DNA from: Boletus sp. NGJ
Taxonomy: Eukaryota > Basidiomycota > Agaricomycetes > Boletales > Boletaceae
Length of the DNA stretch: 64,000 nucleotides
Assembly (NCBI GenBank): GCA_019096195.1
Contig: JAGTXK010000091.1
Span: forward strand, 620,001-684,000
Direction of reading: 5' to 3'
The position numbers and the translations under genes were made by a program. The notes beneath the pieces were generated by a model that saw only the letters and a program-made list of their open reading frames with translations, was not told where the DNA came from and did no database searches. Within the stretch, counting starts at the first letter, position 1; each line of letters starts with the position of its first letter. This document shows, one piece after another, positions 1-12,772 of this stretch.

Positions 1-1525
1 TGTTGGTAGTAATCCGCTTGATGTGCCGCACGTAGATACGCCCCTTTAACCTAAGAAATCCTCTCGACTGACTGCCTGAACCAGATATGGCGGTCGACGA
101 GTCGTTGAACCCAGGAGAATGCAAGAAGCGACCGAGGGAACGCTTCTTCTCTTCTACTACGCAGATAATAGCTTCTTTGAATAAATAGACGGAAAATTCC
201 CGGACAAGTGAATCGCGGCGGACGGACAGTAAATCGTACATCTGCAATGGGCCAAGCCCAGATAGCGCATGACCCTTCCAATCAATAATTCGATTTCTGA
301 GATCGTCGACGATCGCGTTGAAAGGGGATTCCTCCTCAAGAGATTGCGACGGCGCATACCGTGACGATTCCGTATCGGTAGCGTTGTATGGAGGAGCCCA
401 TCCATCAGACGACGGGTAATGTGGGGGCTGTCGCTCTGAGCCCCGTGGTGTCAGTTGAGAGAGTTCGGTATCTTGTCGTGTGTGTATGGAAGTGTTTCGA
501 AGGGGAAATGGTTCTGACACCACTGGCCCAGGTATAGGGGATGTATTACGCCTTGCAGGAAGTTCGATGACGACAATACAAGTGAGCGGCTGGGACATAT
601 CTCCAGACCTGGCAATGGATGAGAATTCAGGCCGGACCTGAATAGAAGGAGCGACGACATAGTGAGAATCACTGGGTGTTGATTTTACAGAGACGGCATG
701 ATCAGTGGGGTCATCGTCCATAGGGTTGTATGGTGTTGTCGGCGGAATGCGACGGTTTCGTGAGGCTGGTGTATCGCGGCCGGGAAAAACTGCGGGAGCA
801 AGGGGATCACCCATGCCTGTGAGAGCAGCCAATTCTATGGACGGGGAATGAAAACTGTTCGACTTGTAGTACTTGAACAAAAACACTGACTGTTTGTTTT
901 GCTATTGTCGCCATCACCGACTTTCATGGGACGACGGCACACGCCGCACACGCCCAAGTTGGACTTGCGAGGGACGGCGGACCTAGATTGACCAGGGGGA
1001 GGGCCATAGACAGCAGTAAAACATGCCTAGAGAACGGGGAATATGAGAATGTGAGAATGAGTAGATCTGCGTGCTTACTTCGTGAAGTGAATGCCCGCAT
1101 TCGGGGACAACGTGAGGCTTTTCCCCTGGCAACCTGAAGCTGAAACTGAGAGGCTCGAGACACACGGGACATTCCTGTTCATCGTCGAGGGTATCATGAT
1201 TTGAGACAACGGGGAGTGGTGGAGGTGGCATAGGTGCGAAAGGATGATGGTTATGGTTATCGGGGGTGATTCTTGAAGAGTCAGAGGAGTGGAGGGAGAC
1301 TTGGGAGGGAGAACGAGCGAGTTTGCGGTGGAAAACGGACTGGAAACCCTTGAGAGTTGAATTCTTAAAAGTGGGCGCCTTTGGGGCTGCGCGAGGAGGG
1401 GTAAAAGTGGGGGAAGGGGGGAGTTGATTGAGGGTATGTAAGTGATGAGAGTCTAAAGATGGAGACGGATCCGCTTGATTTCGGGACGACCAAGAAGGCG
1501 AGTGTGAGAGGGCAAGGGATCGCAT
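1..1525 (-). CDS. RING-H2/PH scaffold protein, Far1/Ste5-like (5' part; continues beyond window start)
   Basis: Partial gene whose 3' end lies off the left edge. Exon 1 (1525-1079) holds a Ser/Pro-rich leader and the first half of a RING (CPVCLEPLSF, then PECGHSLHE). A GT-AG intron leads to exon 2 (from 1026), ACFTAVYGPPPG and then CGVCRRPM, completing the C-x2-C...C-x-H...C...C-x2-C ligands. A second intron (about 845-900) joins to KLAALTGMG. The last exon reads open to base 1 and contains a PH-like stretch (LSVRRDSLVREFSVYLFKEA). The family order is RING, PH, then a VWA-type domain; I expect the VWA part upstream of base 1. In yeasts, Ste5/Far1 proteins scaffold the pheromone MAPK cascade or polarity factors at the membrane. 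That role is inferred here from domain order only. The start Met is the first in an open frame. Confidence 0.75.
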
Positions 1526-3479
1526 TCAGGTAAAGAAAACAAGGTTGGTGGGCAACAACGTTTCGACTAACGTCAGGGAGAGCCCTTGAGAGGCGCTGAA
1601 GGGGAATGAAAGAAAAAAAAAAAAAAAAAAAAAACAGGACGCGTATTACGGCGAATGTCGTATGTTGAAACTCGCCGCTAAACTTTGTGTATGACTTCGC
1701 TTCTCGCTCAAATTTCCACCCTTGTTTTTTTTATCTACTACCCGCGACCCGGCGACCGTGACGACGGCTTAATGTCCGCCAGCCATCTCGACCCATGCTG
1801 TACGTATTGGCCCCATTCAGCGTGCCATAGAGACCAGTTGCGAGCCAGCACTGTACTTTGCCAGACGTGGTTCGGACGCTTCTTGAATTCAGTTTGGATT
1901 CAAGGGTTCGTTTGTAGTAGGAACGAAGTGGGTCTCCATTCGCCAAGTGAGTTTCAAATCCATGCTCCGTCGGAAGATTGCTGATGAAAATCTCCATCAT
2001 TTGTCTGATGCAGTTGGATAGGCTCTCAGTGATAGGCTGTGTTTGCCCGGTGCGAGCATCCTAATTCCCGCAGCAACTCGGGATAAGAGTCAGCTGTCGG
2101 ATCGATGCGGTCGTCGAAGTGTATGAATACCTCTGGATCAACAGATTGACAAGTCGCACGAATTGATATTCTGCCCTCCGCCATGTCCATGTCCCTACAC
2201 TCGGCTCCCGTTGATTCACATGGCAAGCAGCCCCTCTCTCCCGCCTATCATGAATTCCCTGCCCCCATAAAGACATCCTCCGCCGGATTTGATTTCCATG
2301 GCGAGTCTGACAGAACTCCTCCTAGTATTTTGCTTAGGATGGTATAGTATATTATATGCACAGTTCTCCTGAACAGACTGAATATGCAAGGCAACTCCAT
2401 GCGCGTATTGGACGCGAGTTCCCTGAGGCAAGGGCCTGTTGTGCTGTCTCGTTTTCGTTGCTTATTTGTTCACCCAATAGTTCCCCCTCTACCGGCTTTG
2501 GGACAGACCAATCGGTATGTCAAAAGTCCAATCATTGAATTGTGGATATGCATGACCCACGGGTCAGGGCCGCACCCGACTGCTATGTTTGAGGTCAACA
2601 CATTTAATCCCCATCAAACAGGAGCGCTCTTTTCTTGGCTCGTCGTGCATCGTGGCCCCTGCGAGTATGAGATTCAGCCAATTGTACTACAAATGGCAGC
2701 TAATGCCATGCCTTTACCAGTGTCTTCATTCATCCAAACACCGGTAATCCGTACAGGGACCATACGGAGCTCGCCACATGGATAGGAAGTCGTTGGCCGT
2801 TAAACTTGGATATCCTGAAATCATGAAATTGGTTGCGTTTCCGGCTGGTACACGTCTGTGACTTGCTATGTGGCGCTCGTCATGCGGTGGATGAGCTCGA
2901 AGATGGTCCCCACTCTCACAATACATCTTCGCTGTGCACTTGTTAGGAGCCACGCCAGCGTGTACAATTGGTTTCGGTGCCATATTTCACCACGGTCTCG
3001 GATGCACCTAGTGAGGCCTCCGTGCTGTCATATTTAGAACCATCAAAATATATTCGAAAGTCTGGCAATCTGCTTCGCGTAGATAATTTCGGACAGTACT
3101 TATGATAACCAGTTTTGTATCTCCCCTTGTACTAAAAACAATTTCTCGAGAGGGGTTTGATTGAGAAAGCCAAGACAGGGCCGTAAAATATTGAAACCCC
3201 GAACATGCACTTGCCTGAATTCTTGATCGGCGTGATTGCCTCTGAGACTCCTGTCACTGACTCATTTTTTCTTTCCAAAATTTCATAGAGTTCTAGCCAA
3301 GAATCTCCCTAGGACAAAAAATTTGGATTCGAGTAATTCGCGAGTTGTCCAAAAAAGTTCGAACACTGCGTCAAGTATAGTGCGGTGGCACTGGAGAGAT
3401 CCGATCCACGAACCGTCATAAGCATAGCTGACACGCATGTGATTTGATTCTTGACCATCGTCCTTTACCATCATCTTCC
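1526..3479. other. Long intergenic region without a confident gene
   Basis: About 1.95 kb between the divergent RING and CBS genes. The first part is the promoter of the RING gene. On the minus strand at roughly 1730-2230 there are two adjacent open stretches (EGRISIRATCQSVDPEVF and MMEIFISNLPTEHGF) that look protein-like, but I recognise no family and no clean gene. Short open stretches at 2384-2983 match nothing I know. The sequence before 3480 is presumably the CBS promoter. I see no tRNA. Confidence 0.5.
1613..1634. repeat. A22 homopolymer (T22 on the RING gene strand)
   Basis: Twenty-two consecutive A residues on the + strand, about 90 bp upstream of the RING gene start. On the gene's own strand this is a poly-T promoter tract, which is common in fungal promoters. 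No retroposed coding sequence precedes it, so it need not be a poly(A) tail. Confidence 0.9.
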
Positions 3480-4961
3480 ATGGCCACTTCCCGCTACATT
3501 CTGGACAATGCCCTCGATGCTGTGGGTAATACGCCCATCATCCGACTAGACAAGATCGCTGCTGAGGAAGGCCTCAAATGCAACCTACGTATGCGCTTGC
3601 CACAATTTCGCTCATGGTTCGGAAGCATAAACAACCTTATCTTTATAGTGGGCAAGGTCGAATTCCTCTCTGTGGGCGGCTCAGTCAAGGATAGAATCGC
3701 CAAGGCAATGGTGCTTGCTGCGGAGAAGGAGGGCAGACTCATTCCCGGACAGAGCGTCGTTATCGAGCCAACCTCTGGCAACACAGGTCTGTTCCTTCAC
3801 ATATCATGCATGCGGCTTATCTGAGACGAGAGGACGAACAGGTATCGGTCTCGCTATGGCGTGTGCAATCAAGGTACTACCAATTGCCTCCAGGTTGATT
3901 GGTTGCTGAATACGGTAGATAAGGGATATTCCGTTATCATCACCTTGCCTAATAAGATGTCCCGGGAGAAAGAAGCGCTCCTTCGAGCACTCGGAGCCAA
4001 AGTCATCCGCACACCTGATGGGGAACCTTGGGATTCCCCCAACAGCCATATAGGTAGAACCCCCACTGTGTCTCTCGCACCCCTCGTGGCTGAATTCCTT
4101 AACGATCGTAGGAGTGGCGCAGCGGCTGCAGCGTGAAATTCCGCACGCCGTCATTCTTGATCAGTATGGTAACGTCCGTATCACAGCTCGTTTGGCTCGG
4201 GCGAATCCTTACAGTCAACAGGTAAATAACCCATTGGCTCATGAATACGCGACTGGGCCAGAAATTATCGATGCAGTCATTTCTACTCCATCCTCTCCGT
4301 TGAGACCATCGTCCATGAAAGTCGATGCTTTGATCGCTAGTGCAGGTACCGGAGGCACCATCACTGGGATCTCTCGCGCATTGAAGAAAACCCACAATTC
4401 TGACTGCATTGTCGTTGGAGTGGATCCAGTCTGTGTCATTCACTGTCGTATGCATTGTGGTTATTGATGTGTGACCTATAGGTTGGCAGCATTCTCGCAT
4501 TTCCTGACACCCTCAATGATCGCGTTGGCAGCCCCTACGTCGTCGAGGGCATTGGCTACGACTTTATTCCAGAAGTCCTTTCGAGGGACCCAGGCGACGT
4601 TGACACTTGGCTAAAGACAACTGACGAAGAGGCCTTTAAAGCCGTTCAACGCCTCATGAGGAAAGAGGGACTCCTTGTCGGGGGTAGCAGTGGCAGTGCA
4701 CTCAGTGGTACTCTAACCTGGTTGAAGTCCAAGCAAGGACGCAAGTTCGCCGACACAGAGGGTATGAATGTTGTTGTGCTGTTACCAGATGGGTGAGTAT
4801 GCTGGGCCTTCCGGGGGAACGCTCTGATCAAAATTCACTCTAGTATTCGAAACTACATGAGCAAGGAATGGTTCTTAAACTTGGCGCTGCGCTCGGAACC
4901 ATCCCCTCTCGCGGATCAGTCCGACGAGTTGGAAGCATCAATGCGACGTGCATCGTTGTAA
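3480..4961 (+). CDS. CYS4: Cystathionine beta-synthase-type PLP enzyme, catalytic core only
   Basis: PLP-dependent beta-replacement enzyme of transsulfuration: serine plus homocysteine to cystathionine. About eight exons; approximate limits are 3480-3588, 3649-3786, 3842-3873, 3924-4053, 4112-4173, 4222-4428, 4480-4796 and a last exon ending in TAA at 4961. Visible motifs: [13 protein letters not shown]; the PLP lysine in GGSVKDRI; the substrate loop [12 protein letters not shown]; the PLP phosphate-binding glycine loop [11 protein letters not shown]; the CBS-type [10 protein letters not shown]; and GGSSGSA. These favour CBS over O-acetylserine sulfhydrylase. The protein ends soon after [13 protein letters not shown], so the paired C-terminal CBS (Bateman) regulatory domains of many fungal and animal enzymes are absent. 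The stop is followed closely by the convergent RFC3 gene. No haem-binding N-terminal extension is seen. Confidence 0.9.
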
Positions 4962-5149
4962 ACCGAAGCAGTTGGAGCAGCATCGATAATCATGGAGGTC
5001 TAATAGGCGTATGTTAGAGAGCATCGCAGTTGGGTATTTGTAACATTAGCAAGCATTTTGATTCAGCGAACATAGGTAACTGCGAGTCGAGAGGACTACT
5101 CGGATGGAAATTAGTGGCGAGTGCCTCCAAAAGGAGTGGTATCCAATAC

Positions 5150-6539
5150 TCAGGTCACTTTGGACTGCAATTCAACGGTGTTCTTGAAAGCACCTAGCAG
5201 GGCTGATAACTGGATTTTCTCGCTAGCTCCGGTTGATAGTCTGTGTCTGGAAGAAAAGGCAAAAAATCTCGTCGACGAATCAGCAGACGTTGACGTTGCT
5301 ACTCACTCTATGGTTGCAAGGAAGTCCAACAAGGTACACCCGGGCCTGGGGTTTGAAATCGATTGTTTCCACATACTCGTACGCACCAGAAAGCAAGTCT
5401 TGAAGTGCAAGTCCTCGCTCTGTCTTCATGGCCGTTATCACTGCGGAATTGCACATTGGTCCCAATCAGCTCCAATTACGTTTGTGGCAAGCAACATACT
5501 CTGTATCGACGTCGTGAATTCATCCGAGAGCATCGAGTTGACTATCGTCTCAATGTCCGATGGATGTGGACTTCCAGTACAATTGTAGACTTCCGTCTCC
5601 CCCTACTGTGTCATAGGCAGCATGGCATGCCTGAAGGACATTCAGTGCTCTTCGCATATCACCCTTCGAGAGCTTAAGAAGTGCTTGCTTTCCATCAGGG
5701 GTTAATTTCGCTCTGGTACATGTATTCAGGTGCGCCTGTGTGAAGGGGTCACATTCTTTGGCACTCACCCTTCGGCCTCTACGACAATGTCCACTCTTTT
5801 CTCAACCTCCACGATGGGTAGAGGAGAGAACCGGAACCTTGTACATCGACTTTGAATCGCAGGGGCAATTTTGTTCACATAATTACAAATGATGCAGAAA
5901 CGAACATTTTTGGTGTATTGTTCGATCACACGGCGAAGAGCTGCTTGGGCTGCCTGTGTCATCATGTCCGCTTCATCGAGAATGATGAGCTTGTAGCCCT
6001 TTGCGAACAGTGTGCGCGTTTCAGCAAATTGCTTGATTTGTTCTCGTACGACGTCAATTCCTCGGTCGTCCGAAGCGTTTAGCTGACATGATCTCAGAGT
6101 GTTGCGACGAGTCCGCGTAAGACGCACGCACCTCCAGGATTTGCTTTCTGTACTCGTTGCCATATATTCGTCTTGCAACAGCCAATATAGTCGATGTCTT
6201 TCCGGTCCCTGGTGGGCCATAGAAGAGCAAGTGTGGCAGTCTATTTTTCTCGATAAACCTCTCGACTGCAATCAAGCATGAGCGATTTTCTAAACGACCC
6301 AACGACGATGCCCACTTGTAGTCGTGATGTCTTTATGAGAAACGACATCGCTGAGCGAGACTGGTCGGTATTTTTCTACCCTGAAAGGATAGTCATGAAC
6401 ATGTGAGCCCGAGACGCGTTTGACGAGGGACATACCAGGGCAATGAATCGCTGTGAGCGATAATGTCTACAGCTTTTTCCTTCCCTTTGGACGCGGAAGG
6501 GATAACAGCGTCTATGTCCATCTCGTCGTCGCTATCCAT
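5150..6539 (-). CDS. RFC3: Replication factor C subunit 3 (human RFC5 type), AAA+ clamp loader
   Basis: Small RFC subunit that helps load PCNA at primer-template junctions. The protein starts with an acidic leader ([10 protein letters not shown]), then [14 protein letters not shown], Walker [14 protein letters not shown], Walker [10 protein letters not shown], the arginine-finger SRC motif IQSRCTRF, sensor 2 [12 protein letters not shown], and the C-terminal collar ending HRLS...[12 protein letters not shown]. At least six short introns are visible. Two places break the frame by one extra base: a G5 run at about 5599-5603 (between DTV and ETEVYNC) and about 5331-5340 (between ARVYL and LDFLATIE). 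Both flanks match the family, so the gene is identifiable, but the sequence as given does not read through. It converges on CBS and diverges from ubiquitin-S27a. Confidence 0.88.
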
Positions 6540-7495
<956 letters not shown>

Positions 7496-7629
7496 TAATA
7501 TGTCTTGATATGTTGTATGCGTATGACTGAATGCGATCATGTCACCGAACAAGCGTTAATATTCGTGTGCATCAATCAACGAGCTACAGTTATGGCAAAC
7601 CTGGCGGACATCTGGAGGTACACTCCCAT

Positions 7630-7700
7630 CCACATAGTCTATGTCTATGTCTAGTGACAGTCTAGGTCTAGGTCTAGGTAATCTAAGTCTATCATAGTGG
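7630..7700. repeat. Short degenerate tandem repeat (tctatg / tctagg units)
   Basis: In the gap between the convergent S27a and F-box genes, units of tctatg followed by tctagg repeat several times, imperfectly. It is simple-sequence DNA with no coding signal; it may lie in overlapping 3' UTRs. Confidence 0.6.
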
Positions 7701-7720
7701 TCTGCATCTATCATACATCG

Positions 7721-9245
7721 CTATGAGCTTCTACGACCAAGGTTCGACACGGTGGTTTGAACGACAGCCCATGCATCCTCATGTTCACCGACAAACCCGG
7801 GCGTCACATCCACCAAAGATGGGAACAGCCTGGAAAGCATTGCCGAAAGCGATGGAACGTCAGGTCGGGAAGGAGAATTGATCGTGAGTGAAGCAAGAGG
7901 ATGAGAGCCAAGAGGGACTAGGCCATGGTGCTCTGAAAGGGGAAGTGAATTCGCGTCCAGGGTGATGACAAGGCTCCTGAGGTGCTTGCACCCTCTCGCC
8001 AAAGAACAGAGGCTCGCCAGCGAGCTTCTAGGCTTCCAAGTTGTCTCCACATTTTCGAGGGCAGTGTGGGCACCTAGTTCGAGTCGCTCGAGGAATGGCC
8101 ACCACTTGGTCATCTCCTCGATAGCTGGATCCGACAGGTCGGGTGGCAATGAAGAGTCGAGTATGAAACATCGAAGGGGTAACTTCGAAAGTGGTTGGAA
8201 GTGATCTAGAGTGAAGTATTTGTCCGGGGTATATGCGGGTACTGTATCCTCGGATTCGTCGATGGAGATGGCATGTTCAAGAGTAAACTGGTGCAGCGGC
8301 AAGGTTGTCATCGCCTTGAATAGGCCTTCAAATGCTGATGGTGGGCCAGGACCTGTGGCATCTACGTGCAGAGAACAAAGGTTGTTCCGGGGCAGCTGTC
8401 GAAGTATTAACGCTACGAGCGCCGGCCGAGCACGGATCTTCAGGTTTTCCAGTGCAGGGAAGAAAGAGGCATCACAGCTGCGAGCGATTGCGGTCGATAA
8501 ATATTCGTATGACAAGCAACTTGCGTGTACATCGAAATCCACCAAGAGAGGGAAAGCAGACACTGTCATGAAAGACTGCTCTGTCAAGGATGAGAGGTGC
8601 AGCGACAACGAGTGCAAAGTTGTGATGCTGCCGAGAGGCATGTGAAGGCATTCTGATGAATGTCCCCTAACATACAGTTGCTCCAATGAAGAACACCCTT
8701 TCAAAAGTGACATCATACCATGCACGGTCGTCGAGGTCGAGTTGGATTTGGTGTAACCAACCTGCAGCGCGAGGGCCCGTAGCCGAGGAGCCAGGCTCAT
8801 ACGTAAGGCGACTTCCCCAACGGCTCTAATCTCTATGCGGGCAGACTCGAGGTTACTAAGTTGATGAAACAGGTGCATAGGAATGCTTGTCAAGTCCACG
8901 AGCACGCGATGGCAGTGCACAATGTGTTTGACACGAATTGCATACGAATGGAAGGCTGTAAATGTCACATCTTGCGTCGTTGGACCAAGTCGCTACGAAC
9001 AAGTCAGTAGCCGCTGTCCCTGTGGAGCGAAAGAGACGTACAATGTTATCGTTCTGCATCGAAAACCCTGGCAGAAGAGACAACAGCGGTACGGCTGATG
9101 GAAGTTGTCTCCATATGTAGTCCAAGGCAGGGTCCTTCCAGGCTTGACAGCACCTTGCAGCACAGCACAGTGACGATTTGCCATCGTTCAAGATGACCTC
9201 GAATATGAATTGGAGGATCTCATCAATGAGGAGGGCTGAATGCAT
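7721..9245 (-). CDS. F-box / leucine-rich-like protein of the large Agaricomycete family
   Basis: Two exons, 9245-9042 and 8992-7721, joined by a 49-nt GT-AG intron; about 491 aa. The N-terminus (ALLIDEILQFIFEVI ... CCAARCCQAWKDPALDYIW) is an F-box-like helix set of the type that binds Skp1. Downstream come irregular leucine-rich segments (LFHQLSNLESARIEIR, LKGCSSLEQLYVRG, TTLHSLSLHLSSL, CKHLRSLVITLDAN), each a short strand-loop-helix as in LRR F-box proteins. Such proteins choose substrates for SCF ubiquitin ligases; the substrate is unknown. These families are highly expanded in mushroom-forming fungi. Confidence 0.85.
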
Positions 9246-10257
9246 CGTTTTCGCCTTCTGATTGGAGTGAGATGCATATTTTCTCTATGAGTGGACAACG
9301 ATACCTTGTACCACCGAGGTCTACCGTCCACTGACTTCCAGTCACCGCCCCAACCACCGGTCGAATGTCGAACGCTGAAGGATCATGTCACCAAAGCGGT
9401 GCCCGCAAAAAATTGTCGGACTCCGATTGGCTGATGATCATTACGTGACCACAACCTAGTTGGCAAACCCCCTAGCTCGTTTTCTCATGGAGAGTTGTAA
9501 AATGAGAGAGGATTGTAATTTAATCAAAGAATCGCTAGCCCCACTGTCGGCATGAGCTACATAACGGACTCGAAATACGTTGTCACGCACTATACGGTTA
9601 CGGCGTATAGTTTGACTGCTGAAAGCTACCCTGATTGCTGTCTATCGAAAGCTCTAGCTGTGCCGACGTCCACTTCTTGTCAGGTATTGTGGGGTAAGTG
9701 ATTCGAAGATGAGGCATCTAATGACACTACACCATCGACGTCAGTGGGGATTTAAGCTTGTTACGATCCACGGTATGAGATGACTGACCCTAGGCTTAAC
9801 GCACCGGTATCAACTCCGTTCACTAGAGACAACAGTTTGCGTGCGTTCGAATACTTCTCGCCTGCGTTGCGACTCTTCAAACTCTTGCTGCCTTTGCTGC
9901 ATCTTTCCTCTTCTGCGTTCGTCATCGCGCAATACCCCTTGGAACATGTCCTATGCCATCGTAAGAAGACGGGTTCACAGTAGAGAGAATACGATACATA
10001 CATCGCGTTCCTTGGTTTGCTGGTAGTGAACGCCCCATATGATGAACGCAGAGGTGGCACATGAAACAGCCAAGGTCGCCTTCGCCCGGGTCGACATGGA
10101 TCTGCACTAGTACTGATGAACCGGCTCAGCCACAAAGGCGCACAGTGGCACAACACAAGTAAACACAGTACACCAACTCCGACCTCCCGACTCGGTCATC
10201 TTTCTATCGCTCGAGCCCACAATCCTCGCTAGGTAAACCCATGCGTGAGCACTGAAC
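9246..10257. other. Intergenic region, no supported gene
   Basis: About 1 kb between two divergently transcribed genes. Open stretches exist on both strands at 9760-10160, but none shows a recognisable domain, splice pattern or paired coding bias, so none is called. The region presumably holds the promoters of the F-box and CID genes. Confidence 0.5.
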
Positions 10258-12696
10258 ATGGCTGCTCTCGAGGTGCGTGTAAGACATCCATCCTTGTCGT
10301 GCCTAACTGTCAAAATTTCAGGATTTCGAAAATACCCTTAAGGAGGTCGTGAGCGCAAAACGGCTGTCTGCCTCAAAAATGAACAGACTAACAGAGATCG
10401 CCATGAAATCGCTCGAAGTGCGTGTGCAGCCGATTTAAAGCACTGTCAGAATCTAATAAATAACGTTTTAGGATGATACGAAACTCGTCGCAATTCTCTA
10501 CCGAACCCACAAGTCGTTGCCGAACTCCGCCAAAGTATCCAGCTTGTATGCCTTTGACGCTTTGGCTCGCGCTGCTAGGAGTTTAGTAAACAAACGTGGT
10601 GTCACGGGTGATATCAACTTGGAAAAGGGTAATGCTGCGACGTTTCTCCTCAAGATTGAAGGCGTCTTGGACGGACTTTTCCAGGATATGGTTTCCCTGG
10701 ATAACTCAGAAGCAAAGGTTAGTTATTGGAACACACTCTTGCATGAAAATAATTCTGTGCGCTCGGTCACTGGCTTGCGCGAGTGGTTTGCGTTTTCGGT
10801 GTAGCTCGGCTGTCTATGGAACCCTGCCCCCCGTTTAACCCGTAGCGCGTTCTATCACATGACCTCCCCATGAAGGGGTAGTTAACAAAGTACAGAATTC
10901 TTACTTGACTCTAACCACAGGAAAAGACGAAGAAAGTTCATGAAATATGGGTCAAGACGAATACGTTTCCTTCGGCGGTGCTGACACGACTGAGGGATAT
11001 CTTGTCGGACGTACGAAAAGGTGCTTATCAGAACCAAAACATGTGGCCGCTAAGTATTTCTTCCGCTTGTGTAATTCTAGCTATTTTTGCTGGCGCTCCT
11101 GCCTCCAATGAAATGAGAGTATCAACTGAAACACAATTTGGTTTACTTTTCCGTCAGAGAACGCTGTAAATCCGACACCACCCATCGATCCACGCACGAC
11201 GGAGGCGCTGGCGATGTCCACGACATCTCAAGCGACCCTTGTCCCCGACGCGCAGGCAACCTTGCTTGCCTTGCTGGGCCAAGCAGCTCAGCTCACAGGC
11301 CAAGGCAAACCTGCAAGGTACGTAACTCGCGTCTACTTACCTTTTGCGTCAAAGACTCACCAAGAAATAATACCGTAGCCAAACACCACCAAACACTGAT
11401 CCACAACTTCAGCAGACTCAATTGGCACTCCTGAAGCAACTAGCCCTTACTGCCAAACTCGCCAATGGTTCCCCGACACCCCCTCCAGGACAGACACCAC
11501 TTTCGACAGACAGAAACCCTTCACCAGCCATGATTCCAGTGCCAGAGCCATCGCATTCCTCTTCGTGGCCACCGCAAACAGGAGTTTCACGCCTCAACAC
11601 TCCAGGGGATACACGGCACACGCGTAACGGCTATCCAGATCGTGCGCGGGATCAACGCGACTTTCGTGACGAACGCCACCCGCGTGGTGGTGCTCGCGGT
11701 GGATATCGTGGTCGCGGCCGGTGGGATGATCACCACAACCAGGATCGATTCAGACATCGCGACCGGAACTGGGACCCTCCTCCACGTCCAAGACACAGCC
11801 GCTCGCGCAGCCCGCGCAGACAAGAAGAACGACGAAACGTGCGGCCATACAGTCCTCCCCATCGCCCCTTGAATGACAGAGACCCGCGTCATCAGCCTGA
11901 TCTACATACGCCACCTACCAGCTCACACGGCAAAGATGAATTTGGACGGGATATCAGGGCGTCATCCCACTCACCTTCGAGATCAATGTCAGTCGAAGAC
12001 ACGCAGGCACTAGCTCCGATGGACTCGTCTGTAGATCCTACCGCTGGGGTCCCGCCAGATTATCATACACCTGTATCTGATCAGTTGCCGTCGGTAGCTG
12101 CAAGTACATCTGCGCAGAGTACTGAAACTCATACCCCAAGCTCGGCATCACAGCAGCAGCCTGGTCTTGACCAATTTGATATCAACACGTTTGATGCTAC
12201 TGCTCCTTCATCGTGGGAAGCGCTGGGAAACCTGTGGCGAAATACTTACGGCTACCCGCCGTCACAGGAGGAACTCTTGCAGTTTGTGATGACTGGGAGC
12301 ATGGCTGCTGCTGGGGTTGCGAGTGGCGGGTTCAACGGAGCACAGGGAGGTCAGTGGCCACAAGAAAACTGGCAAGAACAAGGTCCGCGGCGAGGTGGCA
12401 GGGGCAGAGGAAACTACGCGGGTGGGCGAGGAGGCCACGGCAATTACCGAGATGGAGGCGGGTACGCGAATGTCGTGGAGCAACTTGAATCTGAGCCCTC
12501 CTGTGCTATTGTCCTGAATGGAGACGACGAGCCAAGTGACGATCCAGCGGCAAATGAACAGTGGATGGCGCAGAATCATTCGGACGAACAGGGCGAGTTA
12601 CACGATCCGACGGAAAACGCGGGGCAGATGGGCGGGAGAGGTGGTGGTGGTCGAATGCAGCGGGTTGGGGACAAGTGGAAGTTTGTGAGGGAGTAG
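10258..12696 (+). CDS. CID-domain RNA-processing protein with RGG/RS-like tail
   Basis: Six exons: 10258-10272, 10322-10417, 10472-10717, 10921-11020, 11158-11317, 11379-12696. Exons 1-4 encode an N-terminal CID (RNA polymerase II CTD-interaction domain): eight-helix wording such as FENTLKEVVSAKRLSASK, LVAILYRTHKSLP, SLYAFDALARAAR, then VHEIWVKTNTFPSAVLTRL. Exons 5-6 give a Gln/Pro linker, an RGG block (RGGARGGYRGRGRWDD), an Arg-Ser stretch, a long Ser/Pro/Gln region, and more GRGG repeats, ending in RVGDKWKFVRE. CID proteins (Nrd1, Pcf11, Rtt103, SCAF4/8) read phosphorylated CTD during termination. No RRM is visible, so it is not a plain Nrd1/Seb1. The name is left open. Confidence 0.8.
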
Positions 12697-12772
12697 CATA
12701 GCATATCACGTTAATATTTGTATAGCGTCATTATTTTTGTTCGTGCATTGTTGACTTGCAAAACCGATTCGA

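Noticed and set aside
1613-1634. Poly(A) tail of a retroposed copy
   Set aside because: No coding or SINE-like sequence precedes it and no flanking duplication is visible; a promoter T-tract is simpler.
5121-5588. Plus-strand ORF of 155 codons
   Set aside because: It lies antisense to the well-conserved C-terminal exons of RFC3.
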